NCBI GenBank assembly: GCA_026874595.1
Contig: CM049306.1
Location: forward strand, 42,722,019-42,786,018
Direction of reading: 5' to 3'
Length of the DNA: 64,000 bases
DNA from: Sipunculus nudus
Taxonomy: Eukaryota; Annelida; Sipuncula; Golfingiida; Sipunculidae
Shown here: piece after piece, positions 1-12,689 of the stretch
Numbering within the stretch: the stretch's first letter is position 1
Layout: every line of letters starts with the position of its first letter
The notes under the pieces: generated by a model
Seen by the model: only the letters and a program-made list of their open reading frames with translations
What the model was told of the DNA's origin: nothing
The model's database searches: none
Program-made: the position numbers and the translations under genes

Positions 1-1417
1 GTGTATATATACAAATATATCGAAATGTGTCTAAAAACATTCCACAGAATTGGACTCACATGAGTTGGTCAGGGTTGTGGGCTTCAAAATCTGCGGCCCA
101 CAATGCACCTAAGATTTATTTTACACCATGTATGAATACAGTGATGACACAAGTAGTTCCGGCTGCCCTACAGGACCCATCTGGAAAAGGTTCGTTTTGA
201 GTAGCAACGGCCTCTGGTGGAAGGGTGGTGTAAAAAAATGTACGAAACATGCACACACATACACACACGACACTGGTGCTGCGTCCCCCTTTCTTCTTAT
301 CCTAAATAAGACATTGACAACCGTAATATCTTAAAACTCGCTCTAATACGTACACTGATTCTTAGGAAAAAGGAGGTTTCTTTAGGGGAATAACATTTAG
401 TATCACATCTTTCTTGTTGCCATCATTATTTATATTATTTAAAGAAGAAGAAAAAGAAAAAGGAAACAAAATTATTTTAAATAACTTTTAAATTTGTGTG
501 TTTCAAAATAACCTTTCTGCTTTCCTATTTTTGTAGAACATTTACAAGGAAATCCATTAAAAAAACTGCGACAGTCACTGGAGCTTTTTATTTAACACTT
601 ATTTTGCAGCCCACATTTGACACGCGGTCATTTGTTCTGCGGAGCATTATCCGCACCGTCGTCTGGTTAGCAGAGACAAATTTCCGGTACTTAATGCAAC
701 GTTGATGAATGAAATGTTCGGGGTCGCCTCCATTATCAGCAAATAGCTTTTTCTTCTGCATGAAAACACACAGAGGTTTTACAGAGTTTAGATCAGTTTG
801 TTCAGGCATGTAAAACAACCGGGGTCACGGGAGGGGGCAAGCAGTTTTATCGATTTTACCTCTCTTGGAGACTATAAATCATAAATGCTTTATTGCATGC
901 TTGACTCCCGATTCTGACACTTTACTACACTGTATCACAGATTTTAAAATCAGCCCGCTCAAGTGATAAAGCTACCATCACTGCGACACCTCGGACGCGG
1001 TTATCCAAAGTGTGTCGTAACAGGGGACGCGAGAAGACCCGGTGATTGATTACGTGAGGGACAAAAGATGGCTCCGGGACGATGATAACTGACACTGCCG
1101 TCACCAGTCCCCGCTAAATTGGATATCTGTCCCGTGGCCGTACGCCATATTTGGGCAGATCTCAATTAAGTGCACTTTGGGAAATATAAGGCCAGACGTA
1201 TCTATTCATCATGCTAGGGAGGTCGTCTTCCGCTAGATGATGCCAGTGGCGCACTGACAACCATTCCTCCAGAAGCAAAGCAATCCGATAAGCATATCTC
1301 TGATGGGGTCGGACAATCAAGCATTCTTGTCTACACGTGTTAGTTTCCGTGTCTACTCAGTTGAACTACAAAAGTTGGACTGTTCTCCCTTAAGCCCGTC
1401 CCGTTTAATGCTTAGGT
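1..1417. other. Intergenic, no gene seen
   Basis: No frame here has coding character; the longest open frames are under 80 codons and overlap each other on both strands. The stretch from about 940 to 1300 is visibly richer in G and C than its surroundings but is closed by stops in all frames. A short CA-rich run sits near 250-270. Nothing else was recognised. Confidence 0.5.
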
Positions 1418-1760
1418 TACGTGACTTTACTTATTTGCTCACATTTGTGTCACGTAACATTATATTTTTCAGATTTGTTTCACGTAACTTTAGATTTTTT
1501 TTCAGATTTGTTTAACGTAACTTTAGATTTTTTTTTACATTTGGGTCATGCAACTTTAGATTTTGTTCATTTGGGTCACGTACCTTTAGATTTTTTTTAC
1601 ATTTGAATCAGGTAACTTTAGAATTATTTACATTAGTTTCACGTGACTTTGTAACATAAACTTTGCTTTATAATAGGTCACATAATTTTCTAGATTTCTA
1701 TTTGGGACACGTTACTCCAGAGATTTTTTTTATTATTGGTTACGTAATTTTCGAGGATTA
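1418..1760. repeat. Degenerate ~31-bp tandem repeat
   Basis: About nine or ten diverged copies of a unit reading roughly TTTGTTTCACGTAACTTTAG followed by a T-rich spacer recur every 30-33 bp (for example near 1451, 1481, 1511, 1544, 1573, 1606 and 1637). Most units keep a CACGTAAC or CACGTGAC core, which resembles E-box-type half sites. The overlapping open frames at 1303-1606 are by-products of this repeat and are not genes. Confidence 0.75.
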
Positions 1761-2785
1761 ATGAAATGATTTGCTAATCTCAGAAGTAAATAATCCTCTT
1801 TCATTTTTCAGTAAACTCCAACTTAGATGTCATAAGAAATATACAGTCTTGCAAGGCTGCCAGAAAGATTTTAATCTCAGCTACGTAGACCTACATATAT
1901 TGTTTAATCATAAGCTGGAGTCCTGATGTATTATACCGTGTATTGGAAAACATGACTGATGGCTTTATATATATTGTGCCAGTGAAACATACGTACAATT
2001 GAAGTCATCGATTTTTTAGTTCCCAGACAGTTAGCCGAATAGTAAGTTATCAAGGACAGACACAAGCACGGCTTACCAAAATATTCATTCCATCCTTCAG
2101 GTCTTTCAGTATAATACGAACCACCGGTGAGTCCGGGATTCGCAGGCCAAATGTTAGGAGTAACATGGATTTTTGAGTGTCCCAAGGGGAGGGAACTGTG
2201 TCGATATTTTTTAGGGTTTTGTACTTTTTTTCACTATTTTATTTAATTATCTCATCATTATATGGTCATAATTTCGTGTAATTATTGGATTATCTAGTTA
2301 TGGTGAAATGTAAGGGTCAGTGGTTAATTGTCAGCGCAGTTTTTTACCACCGGCGGTGGTCAGTGACTGCTACAAGCTCAGGCACTTGACACAATGTATT
2401 CTACGGGTGGGCGATATTGCCAGAATCAATGGTCCACCCCGGTCACCTTTCTAGTCAACCTTCCCACTCTTTAAACATAGTAACCTTTCTTATTTACCAA
2501 AGAGTATGAGTGGAAGCGGCTAAGTAGGAAGATTGAAAGTTGTTTTAAACCTTATAAATAGGTTTTTATAGCATATTTTAGGTTAATGGACAGTCAAAGT
2601 AAGGGAACCATGTGTAACTAGGGAGGTATGTATGTGGTCCCTGACTGCTTTCTAGTTGTTTTTTTTTCTTTATGCTATTGCACTATCATTTATGCATTGT
2701 TCCTTATCTTACATGATGTTCAATGTGATTGGACAAGCATAATAATTTAGCTTAATTGATACAAGTAATCCTTTTATCAGTTGTT
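1761..2785. other. Intergenic, no gene seen
   Basis: AT-rich sequence with one 84-codon minus-strand open frame (1931-2185) that has no recognisable motif or coding bias. No RNA gene or structured element was recognised. Confidence 0.5.
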
Positions 2786-2970
2786 TTGTTTAATTAATAT
2801 CAATAGTCTTCTTCGATTCAATATCAATGGTCTTTTTTTTTTAATTAAAATAAATAGTCTTGTTAAATTAACATCAATAATCTGGTTTAATTAATACCAA
2901 TAGCTTTGTTTCTTAGGCACCTACAGTGCTGTTTAATTAATATGAATAGCCTTGTTTAATAAATACACAA
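2786..2970. repeat. Degenerate ~36-bp AT-rich tandem repeat
   Basis: A unit close to GTTTAATTAATATCAATAGT recurs about six times, with substitutions and T-run length changes, between 2786 and 2970. One interval is interrupted by unrelated sequence near 2915-2930. Function unknown; probably slippage-derived satellite-like DNA. Confidence 0.6.
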
Positions 2971-5900
2971 TGTCGTCTTTGATTAACAGGATAGGTCAAT
3001 CACGGAAACAACTAAAGCAGCACAACAGTGCAGTTAAACGAATCGTCGTTTATGAAATAGGGTCAAAACAGTGTATTTGATTATATCTGCCTGTAGATAT
3101 TGGACATACATGATGAAACACAGATATATATCAAGTAAACGAGATCTCGCCCTCTCACAACTGTTTTTCTTGAGTAGCAGCCTTGGGGATTACAGAGTCT
3201 TAAATGGCCAAAAACATTAGTCTTATCAGAGAATCCAGTCACGGATGAGGAAGAGGAGACTGCACTCAGAACAGGAAAACCAAATATTCATCTTCTACCT
3301 TCAAGCTTTACCCACACGTTCCTGATTCTCCACAGCAGCTTTGTGAAAAAAAAAGAAAATCTATCACGTGGTTACTGGTTAGTCGACTCGTACAATCTCT
3401 GTAGGGTTATATCTGGAATCCGAAAGGGGTTCTTAGTAATCAAATCAGAAGTTACCAAATGAACACCCAGTGATCCTAATCTAAGGAACATTTAGAAGTA
3501 TAACCGTAGTTTTCAACATAATAAAGGTTACCAAGATTATTATGACATAATGGTGGCATCGAGCCGTACAGCAAAAAGCAGAATATCAAAAGGAACTAGG
3601 TCTATGCACACTTCTCTAAATGTCAGGTTCGTTTAATTTCTATTCTTTCGTTTCGTTACTGTAGTCATTCTGTAGTAGCGGTTTCTAATGCAGTAAATAA
3701 GATCAGGTTTAAAATAAATTTAGACTGTATCTCAGATGTCAGAGAATAAGGGCACGAAATCTAATACCGCATATTCTACCTCAGCATAAAACCTTAAATG
3801 AAATAAACCATCTCTAATAACGCTAGTGACGTCCATACGTACGAAATAAATATAAAACGTTTTAGCTGCAAAACGTCATATGTGGTTTAACGTACCAATA
3901 ACAAAGGTTTGCTTTTATTCTGATTAAATTTTTAGATAAGTATTTCTTTTACCCATAAAGATTGTCTTTTACACGGTAATAAACTTACCATGGTTTTAGT
4001 GTATACGTGTTTTAGGGCAAAGTGAATTATAACTCAGGTAATCATTTATCAGTTTTCTTTCTTTGGAACCTTTTGCATTTGAGATCCGGGGAAGCCGGCT
4101 GCTGAGCGCTGAAGCAATCACCATGAATGGCGAATAAACTTGACTTGGTTCTCTACGAAACGTTTTTCTCCTGTTGATCGAAGTAATCATATGGAATCTT
4201 GAAATTACACATAACTGTATTTAACTTTTCTTTCAGCCCGTAAGTGATGTTCATTTCTGAAAAGGGCACTACATTCATCAGTTATTTAAATGCAATCTTG
4301 TGAATAGCATATGGTGATTGATGTAAGTACTTTCATTTGGTATCAGACAAAATGGTCATGTAACTGATTGTTGATAAAAATTGTATTTATTCATGAATAC
4401 AAAGGAAAAGGTAATTAAACAGATAGACTGTCATGTAAGTTTGGGTTGTTTTGCTCTGTTTAAAATCTGCATGCAAAGACTTACAAATGACTTCTTAAGG
4501 AACATCATCAACATAATGTTTAAACCAAACTCCCTTGTATCTATATTGATTAAATAATAGACATGACGTAAAGAAAAGAATGTTTCAGTACAAGCAAATT
4601 TATATTCAGGACCAATGGTAACTTAAAGGGTAAAATATAAAACATTAAGATAAAAGCCGAACTTTTCTTGCATAAGATATTTGTTAAAATCAGATATAAT
4701 CTTTCATGTCACATAATTGTTGTTATGGTCTACCATTGAATTATGGCTGCAATATTCTGATTTTAAAACAGCTTGCGGATTAATCGTGATTGTCACTATG
4801 AAGCTGAAAGAAGACATGTTTATTTTTAATTTATTATTACATCAATATACAATGTTAATTGGCTACAGATCTTTCAATGGTCTTGGTCTGATAAAACCTG
4901 GTAGACGATTTTATAGGAATGTTAATCTATGATTACCTTGATTTGCTTTTGAGAAGACGTTATGATTATTTCTTCCATCATTAGTGGTGTATAGGGCAGA
5001 ACGCTTATATATTGAAAGATAAACTTGATGCATTGTACCCTATGGAAAGACCAACTTTATTCATTGCAGGTTGTCATGGCAACCTAGACATGTTCTGACT
5101 GGTTTACCTTAAATATTCACGCTCCTTGTCTCCAGCCTATGCAGTTTATCGCATACATATATCTTGATTAAGTACTGCAAGATGTTGCAATTGCCAATAC
5201 AAACTTAATAAATTTCCCGTTTTTATCCATAAACTCTTAACCCTATAAATATGCAGGGACACATATACACCAGGTAACGGGCTCGGTTCCGTGATCGTCC
5301 AATTTTGTATTTTCGCCCTATAACGCACATATATACACCTCGAAATATTATGGAAAAGCCCAGGGAAGATCCTTTGAATAATTTAGAATGACCAAAATAT
5401 ATTGAGATTTTTCTTTTTTTTTAAATCAGGCAGCTATTTTTTGTACAACAATCAAGAGGATTTATGGAAGCAGCTGATTTATTTTTCAAAATTTAATGTT
5501 ATATTAACGGTCATACTCCTTAAATCCAAGAAAGATTGTGAAGACAAAGAAGCCACCGGATTTGTATACTATACAGAGAGGTAACGAAAACAATAAATGG
5601 TATAGGAAAAGCATGTTCTTTACGAGCCCGACCAGTCGACTTGACAACAGATAACTAGGGTCATTAGATGTTTTGTCCACTTCATCATGTAATATTTCCT
5701 TAAGGTTATATGAGGTAACCCCCCCCCCACCCAACACACACACAAGCTTCACCCCTGCTCAACTTGGGAACTTGCTCTGGAAGATACCAAAGATCTTTCC
5801 TGCTCCAATATAAATCAATAACTTAAAATGCGGGCAAATCTAATCAATATAGATAATTTCTACAGAATAAAATAACTAGACTATGAAACATGCATGGTAG

Positions 5901-6374
5901 GAGGACAATTGAGGAGAAATATACGGAAACCAGCAATCAAACTCCGCAATCCTTATTATGTCCATTTTAGGAATTCCAATTAAATAACCCTATATTTTGC
6001 AAACGCAGCCATTGTGACTCTTTCACTCGATTTTTTCTGGCGTTTCGATGGTGTGCTTTAGAAAAAAAAACCGGTCTGGTTCAGGTTCCTGAGGTGTTAC
6101 TCTTGGCAGATTCACAGCTTGGTCAACATCTGATTTGTTTATTGACAGACATTTCTACCAATCAGAATCATTCAATATTAGTTTACAAGTCCCGTTGCTA
6201 AAAAGAGGCAGGCAAAAAATTATATAACAACAGGTGTTATCTTTTGAACAGGAGTTGTGCTGAGATGAAGAACCGCTGATGTTACGGATATTCGGGATTT
6301 AATTAATTGACCACAACTCTCCTCACGCAGTGTTTATATAAACTGTAGGACGTCACCTCCGGCACCCTCTCATG
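2971..6374. other. Intergenic, no gene seen
   Basis: AT-rich DNA with only short scattered open frames (60-82 codons) lacking motifs. It contains a poly-C/CA run near 5719-5744. A slightly GC-richer patch at 4070-4150 is open on the minus strand for 64 codons, but nothing recognisable is encoded. Confidence 0.5.
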
Positions 6375-6695
6375 TCACCGCTGCTTTGTATACAGCGATG
6401 TTCTCCGGGTTCTAACATCAGGGAAGGCGCAGAGCAAAGAATTGTAATCAAATCAATGAAAGCGTGGTATTGCATTGTGCAATATACGAGCAACAAACGC
6501 ACTCGTTTATATGATAACACTTCAGAACACCGTTCTGGCATGGGGCTTAGAATCCAACGAGAGCGGATGTCGCATGTTTAACATTTGGAGCTGGATGCAC
6601 AATACAATCTATGCTCTCATTGGTCTGATGACAAACCTTTGTTCTGTGCACACTCTGGTGTTCGAGAGAGCTATGCTATACAAAGTAGCGGTTAC
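6375..6695. repeat. Foldback element: ~105-bp inverted arms around a 114-bp centre
   Basis: The left arm (6375-6481) and right arm (6596-6695) are imperfect reverse complements. The outer ends share ACCGCT(G/A)CTTTGTATA, and the inner ends TATTG(C/T)ATTGTGCA at about the same distance. By eye the arms agree at roughly three quarters of positions. The centre (6482-6595) contains a small hairpin formed by ATATACGAG and CTCGTTTATAT. This organisation matches a non-autonomous foldback/MITE-like element; no target-site duplication was established. The overlapping open frames on both strands are explained by the inverted arms. Confidence 0.6.
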
Positions 6696-8827
6696 ACGAC
6701 ATAATCAATAACTGTATAGCTGTAGTCTTTATGTAACAGTTGTAATAAAAAAGAACTTTATCTCGTCACTTCGTTTGCCATTCTATCATATACAAATGTG
6801 TACGTGTTAGGCACAATAACTTGTTTTCCAATTGTTAGTGTTCTAAATGTTCAAATGTCAACAGTCAAATATGATTTCATTAAGTCAACATTGTAAAGTA
6901 ATTATTACATGGCAGAGTTGCTTAATTTTTATATTGATTTTAATGTTCTTTGATATATGATTTTACATATGTGTCAAGGTTTGATTGCCAGCCCTTAAAA
7001 TCGTCATTTTAATACACAAATAATGCTATTAGAAGGTGTATGTACTTGACAGCATGGAGTACTACTACGCTAAGATATAAACTAAACGGAGTATCAAAAC
7101 CGTTCCTGACGCGATACAAACAAAATGCATCATTTTTGGTAAATAATAGATATAAATATATAAAATCAATAATAAGAAAAACAATCAAGGGAATCTAAAA
7201 ATCGCCAAGAACCTCGTATAACCAGTGCCAGCTAAGCTTTATAATATATTATGAAAGACAATAGCCTAAAATATACAAATTGTTGTGAAAAAAAAAATAA
7301 AATATTATTTGTAATATTTCATACGACAGTTTTTTTTTTAGCGTTTGTTCTTTTTCATAGTTTTTTTAGACTTTCAGGGCTGTTCAGAATTTATTTTACA
7401 AAAATAACATTCTGTATTAAAAAACTTCATAAATTAATTTTATTCAACCAAGGGTCCGTTTGTAAAGTGTCAAAATATGAAAAAAATTGAAGAAAAGGCC
7501 ATTTAATGGTCCACTTTTGTGTTGACTAAATTAACTCTCATAATTCAAAGAACACAGAAATTTCAAAAGGGACACACGTGCGTGTGAAAAATCTGTCAGG
7601 ATTGCCTCGGCTTCGAAAGCACACGTCTTTGCCAAATCAAACAAGACAAATCGACCCTTTTGTAAAACACCATTAACAAGACCTTATAAATATTTAAACC
7701 CAAGGTCCCTGTGGTAAAGCATTGACCCCTTTGCCTTTGATGATGAAAACTGATTAAATTGACCTAAAAAACACCGACATTTGTCAAATGTGACTAAATA
7801 AACTGGTTTCTTGCGAGGGATGACACATTAAACGGCAAATGCACTGACATTACGATCCTTTGGAAATTGAAATGCCTTTGCTACAAGAGTTGCCCTGGAT
7901 ACGTTACTAAAAGGACAATTTTCAAATGCCAGTCATCACAAACAACAGCCAATCAGAGAGTTCTAAACGATATTTGGGCGCCATATACGTGAACAGGAGC
8001 CATTAATATTTGAACAAAATTGTCCCTGGATTCTAAAACAAGTCTACATAGACTGAAATGGGATTATCTTTAAGGTTTGTTTCGTTTGAATGAAGGTTCC
8101 GCTGTCTACGTTTTAGACGTGATTGCGATGTCTCATTTCAAATCGATTATGTTCGCCATCCAAAACGAGTCATAACAGGAGTTCAATATATTTTATATAC
8201 ATTTTTTTATCAAAGGCGACTTCAAATTTAAATTTTTAGGAACAAAAAGAAATCAAACAAGAAAAAATTAAGTAGAAAATCTATATTTAGGCATAATAAA
8301 TACGTAAATAAATAATCACAAGTGTTAGTCATAACATTTTTATCCCATCAGGAACGCGTTGTTACAAGCACTTCAATCATTTTAATTCTGTAAATCAAAC
8401 AAACATACATATGGCGTCAACTTGCGATCACATTACTCTGCAGACTGGACATGATCAAATTTGAACACAATTTGCTCACATAAGTCTGATTTAAATATCG
8501 CTTATTCAGTGACAGCCGATCGGTCACGTGGTATTCATTTTAAAGCTCAATTTATCTTTTCAAAGGTTAATTTCATGCCAATTTCAATATTAACCGTTTT
8601 TATTGTTTAAACCGTGGGTGTGTGCTATTTATTTTTGGAAGCATAGCATGCAAAGTTATAGACTGGTATATTAGTCAAAGATGGCTTTACTTTATAGAAA
8701 AGACCAGCATGATTTTCTGTGCATTGAACATAATGAATCCGGTCGCCATCACAGTGACATAGAAAGTGAAACAAGTCTCAGAGGGAACGTAAAGTTTCCC
8801 GTCATTCACTTACAATTCCGTTTCACT
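6696..8827. other. Intergenic, no gene seen
   Basis: Strongly AT-rich with several A and T homopolymers. Open frames at 7251-7490 and 8681-8875 are short, biased to Phe, Lys and Asn codons, and carry no recognisable motif. The end near the dispanin gene may include its 3' untranslated region. Confidence 0.5.
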
Positions 8828-8833
8828 TTTATT
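8828..8833 (-). terminator. Candidate poly(A) signal for the dispanin gene
   Basis: TTTATT on the plus strand reads AATAAA on the minus strand, about 220 bp beyond the dispanin stop codon. AATAAA is frequent by chance in AT-rich DNA, and another lies about 200 bp further on, so this is only a plausible site. Confidence 0.3.
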
Positions 8834-9053
8834 TCACTCACTGACGTGATAACGAAAATGAACTTGACACCGTAATCTTGATAGAGCCCATAGATTCCGA
8901 TGTATTCTTTGATATTGAATTACCAAGATATCTAATACTGCCATTCCTAATCCTAATCACTCATTTGTAATCCGGTTCTCCGAGTTAGTTTTGTTACTCT
9001 CCTTTTTCTCTCATACTCAATTTCACATTCACTCTTAGCGATATGCGTCTTTT

Positions 9054-9635
9054 TTACGGTGTCGTGTGAACCATGGCCATTCTCCTTGAACTATCTTTAT
9101 AAATGAATGTGGCCTTCTCAACAAGAAGCAGCGTCACCACAAGTACAACGAGACCCATGAGGACCGACGCCAAAATAAAACGTTCACAAATTTTAGTCTT
9201 CTTCCTGGCACTATCTAAATTTCCAACTTGTAAACCTTCGTAGTATGATTTCGAAGCCCTGACGGAAAACACTAACGCAAATATCCCGGTTGGGAAAAAT
9301 AGGAATAATGATATCACTGCGAATATTTTTAATAACCGGAGCTCACGTGGACGAATTGGTCTCTGGGCGTCCCATGGCTCCGAGTCCGCCGTCACAATGA
9401 TTGAAGCGCCATCTGTTGACGTGAATACTGCTTTCGATTTACGGGTTTCCCCGCCTTGAGTGCTGATATAAACTTCATGTGACGGGCTAGTCCGGTCATC
9501 ACTGTCCAAATCTGAACCGACAGTTTGATTGGAGTCTATTGAACCACATATTGCGTTGTCATGGCAACCGGAATTCGTCGCATGAACCTCAATGACCTCA
9601 TTCTCAACCAGATCCAACTCTTCCGAATCCGACAT
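9054..9635 (-). CDS. Dispanin/CD225 (IFITM-like) two-pass membrane protein, 193 aa
   Basis: The frame is intact from ATG to TAA and is by far the best host coding sequence here. Residues 1-95 form an acidic, Ser/Thr-rich, probably disordered cytosolic region. Residues about 102-125 form a first hydrophobic helix, 126-152 a basic loop, and 154-173 a second helix, followed by a 20-residue basic tail. The first helix and loop have the pattern of the CD225 domain: a Pro-x-Gly in the helix, Ala-Leu-Val-Phe-Ser, then Tyr-Tyr-Glu-Gly and Ser-Ala-Arg. Family members act in membranes in vesicle trafficking, receptor clustering (SynDIG/PRRT types) or antiviral restriction (IFITM). The paired cysteines of IFITM proteins before Pro-x-Gly are Phe-Phe here; Cys150 just before helix 2 remains. 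The whole domain is in one exon, unlike vertebrate IFITM genes. Family assignment is fairly secure; the subfamily and role are not. Confidence 0.8.
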   Translation of the reverse strand: MSDSEELDLVENEVIEVHATNSGCHDNAICGSIDSNQTVGSDLDSDDRTSPSHEVYISTQGGETRKSKAVFTSTDGASIIVTADSEPWDAQRPIRPRELRLLKIFAVISLFLFFPTGIFALVFSVRASKSYYEGLQVGNLDSARKKTKICERFILASVLMGLVVLVVTLLLVEKATFIYKDSSRRMAMVHTTP

Positions 9636-9655
9636 GGTCCCTTTGATTATGAAAT

Positions 9656-9675
9656 CTGAAATTTCAAATGTAGGA
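9656..9675 (-). promoter_or_regulatory. Candidate 5'UTR splice acceptor of the dispanin gene
   Basis: Read on the minus strand, TTGAAATTTCAG ends 20 bases before the start codon and resembles a 3' splice site, so the coding exon may be preceded by a 5'UTR intron. A donor-like GTAAGG lies at 9701-9706 (minus), but using it would give only a 51-nt intron; the true donor may be further upstream. A TTTATATAG stretch at 9678-9687 could instead be a TATA box. The sequence does not decide between these. Confidence 0.3.
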
Positions 9676-9719
9676 GTCTATATAAAGCAAGAATGCATAA
9701 CCTTACCAAAGTATTCAAT

Positions 9720-12629
9720 ATCCAGTAGTGCAGGAAAATTGTATTAATGCTCCGTAAATTACGCCAAATTAAAAGCTCACGGACACTGCTGCTGAAAAAT
9801 AATTTATGAGAGCAAGATGATAAAAGGTAATATCCACAAACAAGTAATTAATGTCTCTAGTTAAAGAAGAAAATATTGGAATTATTGTAAGAATAAAAAG
9901 TAGACAACGATCATTCATTTGATGATAAGGATACTATAATGACCATGTGATGCTTTAAATTAATATTTCGCCGTCACTAGTTTAGCAATTATCTTAAGTA
10001 ATATGAAGTTGAATAGGGCAAATGATTAATATTGGAAGAAGATAATGAAATTAATAAAAGACAATGAATTATTATAAGAAACATGACTAAATTCCATGTT
10101 TTGGAAAAGGAATCAAGAAGAAATGGAAATTTCGAACAACTTTGTTATATATAATTTAATTATAAGGTAGTCAGGCTATTTACTTATACATATTACATGA
10201 CACATGATTGTATATATTAAATCAGGGATACAAAAATCCTTGACCTTTCATGTTTTACCGAAAATATACGATGAGTTATTAGTGATGGATATAAAATCTG
10301 CCAATAATCAAGAGTGTCACTTTATTTTCGGTGATACAAAAGTAACATAAAATTTAATTTTACAGTTATCGGCCATCTGTGAAATGTATTTTTCAATCAG
10401 CAAAGGAATGAAAATAAGTGATTCGGATCAGTATAAAATAACGTTAACCGCCGATGATCGTATAAAAAGCCTTTTACGTCGCTATGTCACAAGCTCTTGT
10501 TTGGAAAGCTCATGGATAAAACAGCTCTGTTTTCAGTAGGCAAAACTTAACCAGAAGCCATGGTACCAGTTTATCCTATCATTCTTTTAGATTCTTTAAA
10601 GTAAATATTAAATGACAAGACTATTAAATGTCATGTGCTAACAAATTGTCACGATGAAACTGCTTCATCAGCCACCTGCTGTAACATACTGTAAAAACAC
10701 GATTTTTCGTGAGAACGGAACCGGAGCCAGCGACAGGGTTTCTGTTGGAGATTTTTTGTCCTATTGATGACCTTTTGTGCAAGTTTCTATAGGATTCTTT
10801 TAATGTTTATAGTATGAATGTACCGATATTTCTTTTTTATTTGTTTTTTTTTTACATGGCCTAACAATATGTCTGTGTCGAGTTTCTTGACTGAATTTGT
10901 TTGTCTCACGTCTTCCTGCCAGACGCATCCGGCTTTTTATATATCCCAACAACAAAATAAACCAGCAATCATGCCCATGTACTGGACGCCATCGGCGCTT
11001 CCATAGAGAAGGACCGTGTTATTCACATAACCTGTCATAGTTATCTGTTCTCTCTCAAAAGGTCGGGGCTGACCACATGTTTTATGTACCTTCTTCGACT
11101 TTAATGCTTACTTCAAAAAATGTATCCTCTAGTCGGAACACTGAACCAGGAATGTCTAGCGCTTTCAACATGCGATCTCTTTCAATACATTATGCCAATC
11201 TGTCACATATTATAAAGACTTATGATTGAACTACTAACAGAATTTTACAAAATAGTAACACTGTCTATACCAATCCTTCCTCTGTACCGGAAGCTTTGAA
11301 TGTATTTAACCATTGTAGGAATAGAATGTGTGATTCAAAATAACTCGGACTCGAAGAAAGTGGACATGGACTCGAAACTCAAGGAGTAGAGTGGCCTAGA
11401 CTCGGATTTGCACTTAGACTCGGATGGCTTGGACTCGACTTCGTCACTGTGTTATTCCGATATTAGGAGACTTTTCATCAGTCAGGTTTCATTTAGACCT
11501 TTGTTAATTTGTCAGATAACCTAAGTTCTTATTGAAATCGGAGGACCTATTCCTAATAACATCTCCACACTTTTTTAATAATCTAGTCGTTAGTTCAGAA
11601 AGAGTGTGCAGATTCCATCCCCCACTTATCGACTCATTAGTAAGATGTAACAAAGGAAATTTTAAATGGACATCGTCTGATGATATTCAATATGTTTTAT
11701 AAAATGTATATGAACCACTAGTTAGATACGCTAACCTTTTGATCCCAGGAGTGATCGGTGAATTTAAGTTTTGTTATAATAATCTTCTAAAATAGTCTAA
11801 AATCTGCTATAACAAATCTCAAACTCTAATACGGTCAAACATTCTGGCTATTTAATGCAGTTATAAGACATCTTTAATATTCTTTCGTAGTTTAATGTGT
11901 GATTATATAAATCAATGGTTTAAAATCTAAAATGTTTCTTTTGCATCAAATTTGTTTTTTTTTCATGAAAAGTCCCACTTAAATAATTCGATAGATGCAC
12001 GGTTACAGGAACAAGCACATTCAGATGTACCCGCTGGCCCTTTCTATTTCTATCTATTGAAAATGCAACAGCTACAAAAGCAGATTGGTCCATTTTCCAT
12101 TCAGGATGAAAAATGAGAATCGACAGGAAAGCAAATTATTACGCTCAGGCCGAGCTGAGACGGCGAGGGAAAAGTATTGATATACGCCAAACATGAAAGA
12201 TTAAAGGAAACCTTTTGGACAAGTTAGCCAACATGATGAAATTGTTTTAGGGCGAACAGAGAAAACAAATTGAGGAATGGGTTTATCAGTACGTGGGGAA
12301 AGAGACATCAGATTTATTTGGTCGTCCGAATTTCGGTTATCTGAGTAAAGTCGCAGTTTTCAGTGGAACTAGTAAAAATGCAACGAATGATCGATTCATT
12401 AAATCGATACCTTTCATTAATCGAAGCCATCGTTAAATTTCAATTACTGCATTTACATTCACGGTCACACCTTTTTAGCCCTAACTCGATTTGGACTATT
12501 GTCGTCACCCATGCCTTCTGGCCGTCCATGGACTTTGGCCTTGTCAAAGGGATATCTAAACTGTACTTTATTTCTTCAGGGCAGATGTTAATAAACAACA
12601 TCTCGGTCATGTTGGAAGATGAATCACCT
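9720..12629. other. Intergenic, no gene seen
   Basis: AT-rich DNA with scattered short open frames. A small cluster of repeated GACTCG(G/A) words lies at about 11343-11445. The open frame at 12363-12632 has no recognisable motif. Nothing here is assigned. Confidence 0.5.
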
Positions 12630-12649
12630 TGACCTACTTTTCAAGGTCA
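12630..12649. promoter_or_regulatory. Nuclear-receptor-type everted repeat (ER8)
   Basis: TGACCT and AGGTCA half sites face outward with an 8-base spacer, and the right half carries the TCA extension preferred by ERR/NR5A monomers (TCAAGGTCA). Retinoid-type receptor dimers are known to use ER8 elements. No gene lies close by, so a regulatory role is only a possibility. Confidence 0.25.
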
Positions 12650-12689
12650 CAGATATATTTATAGAATATAAATACCATCTGCGGGATAC

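Noticed and set aside
1145-1154. Perfect CArG box CCATATTTGG (SRF site)
   Set aside because: About four such matches are expected by chance in 64 kb of AT-rich DNA, and no gene is near.
5504-5752. 82-codon minus-strand frame starting in a Gly run
   Set aside because: The Gly run is the complement of the poly-C tract at 5719-5730; there are no other features.
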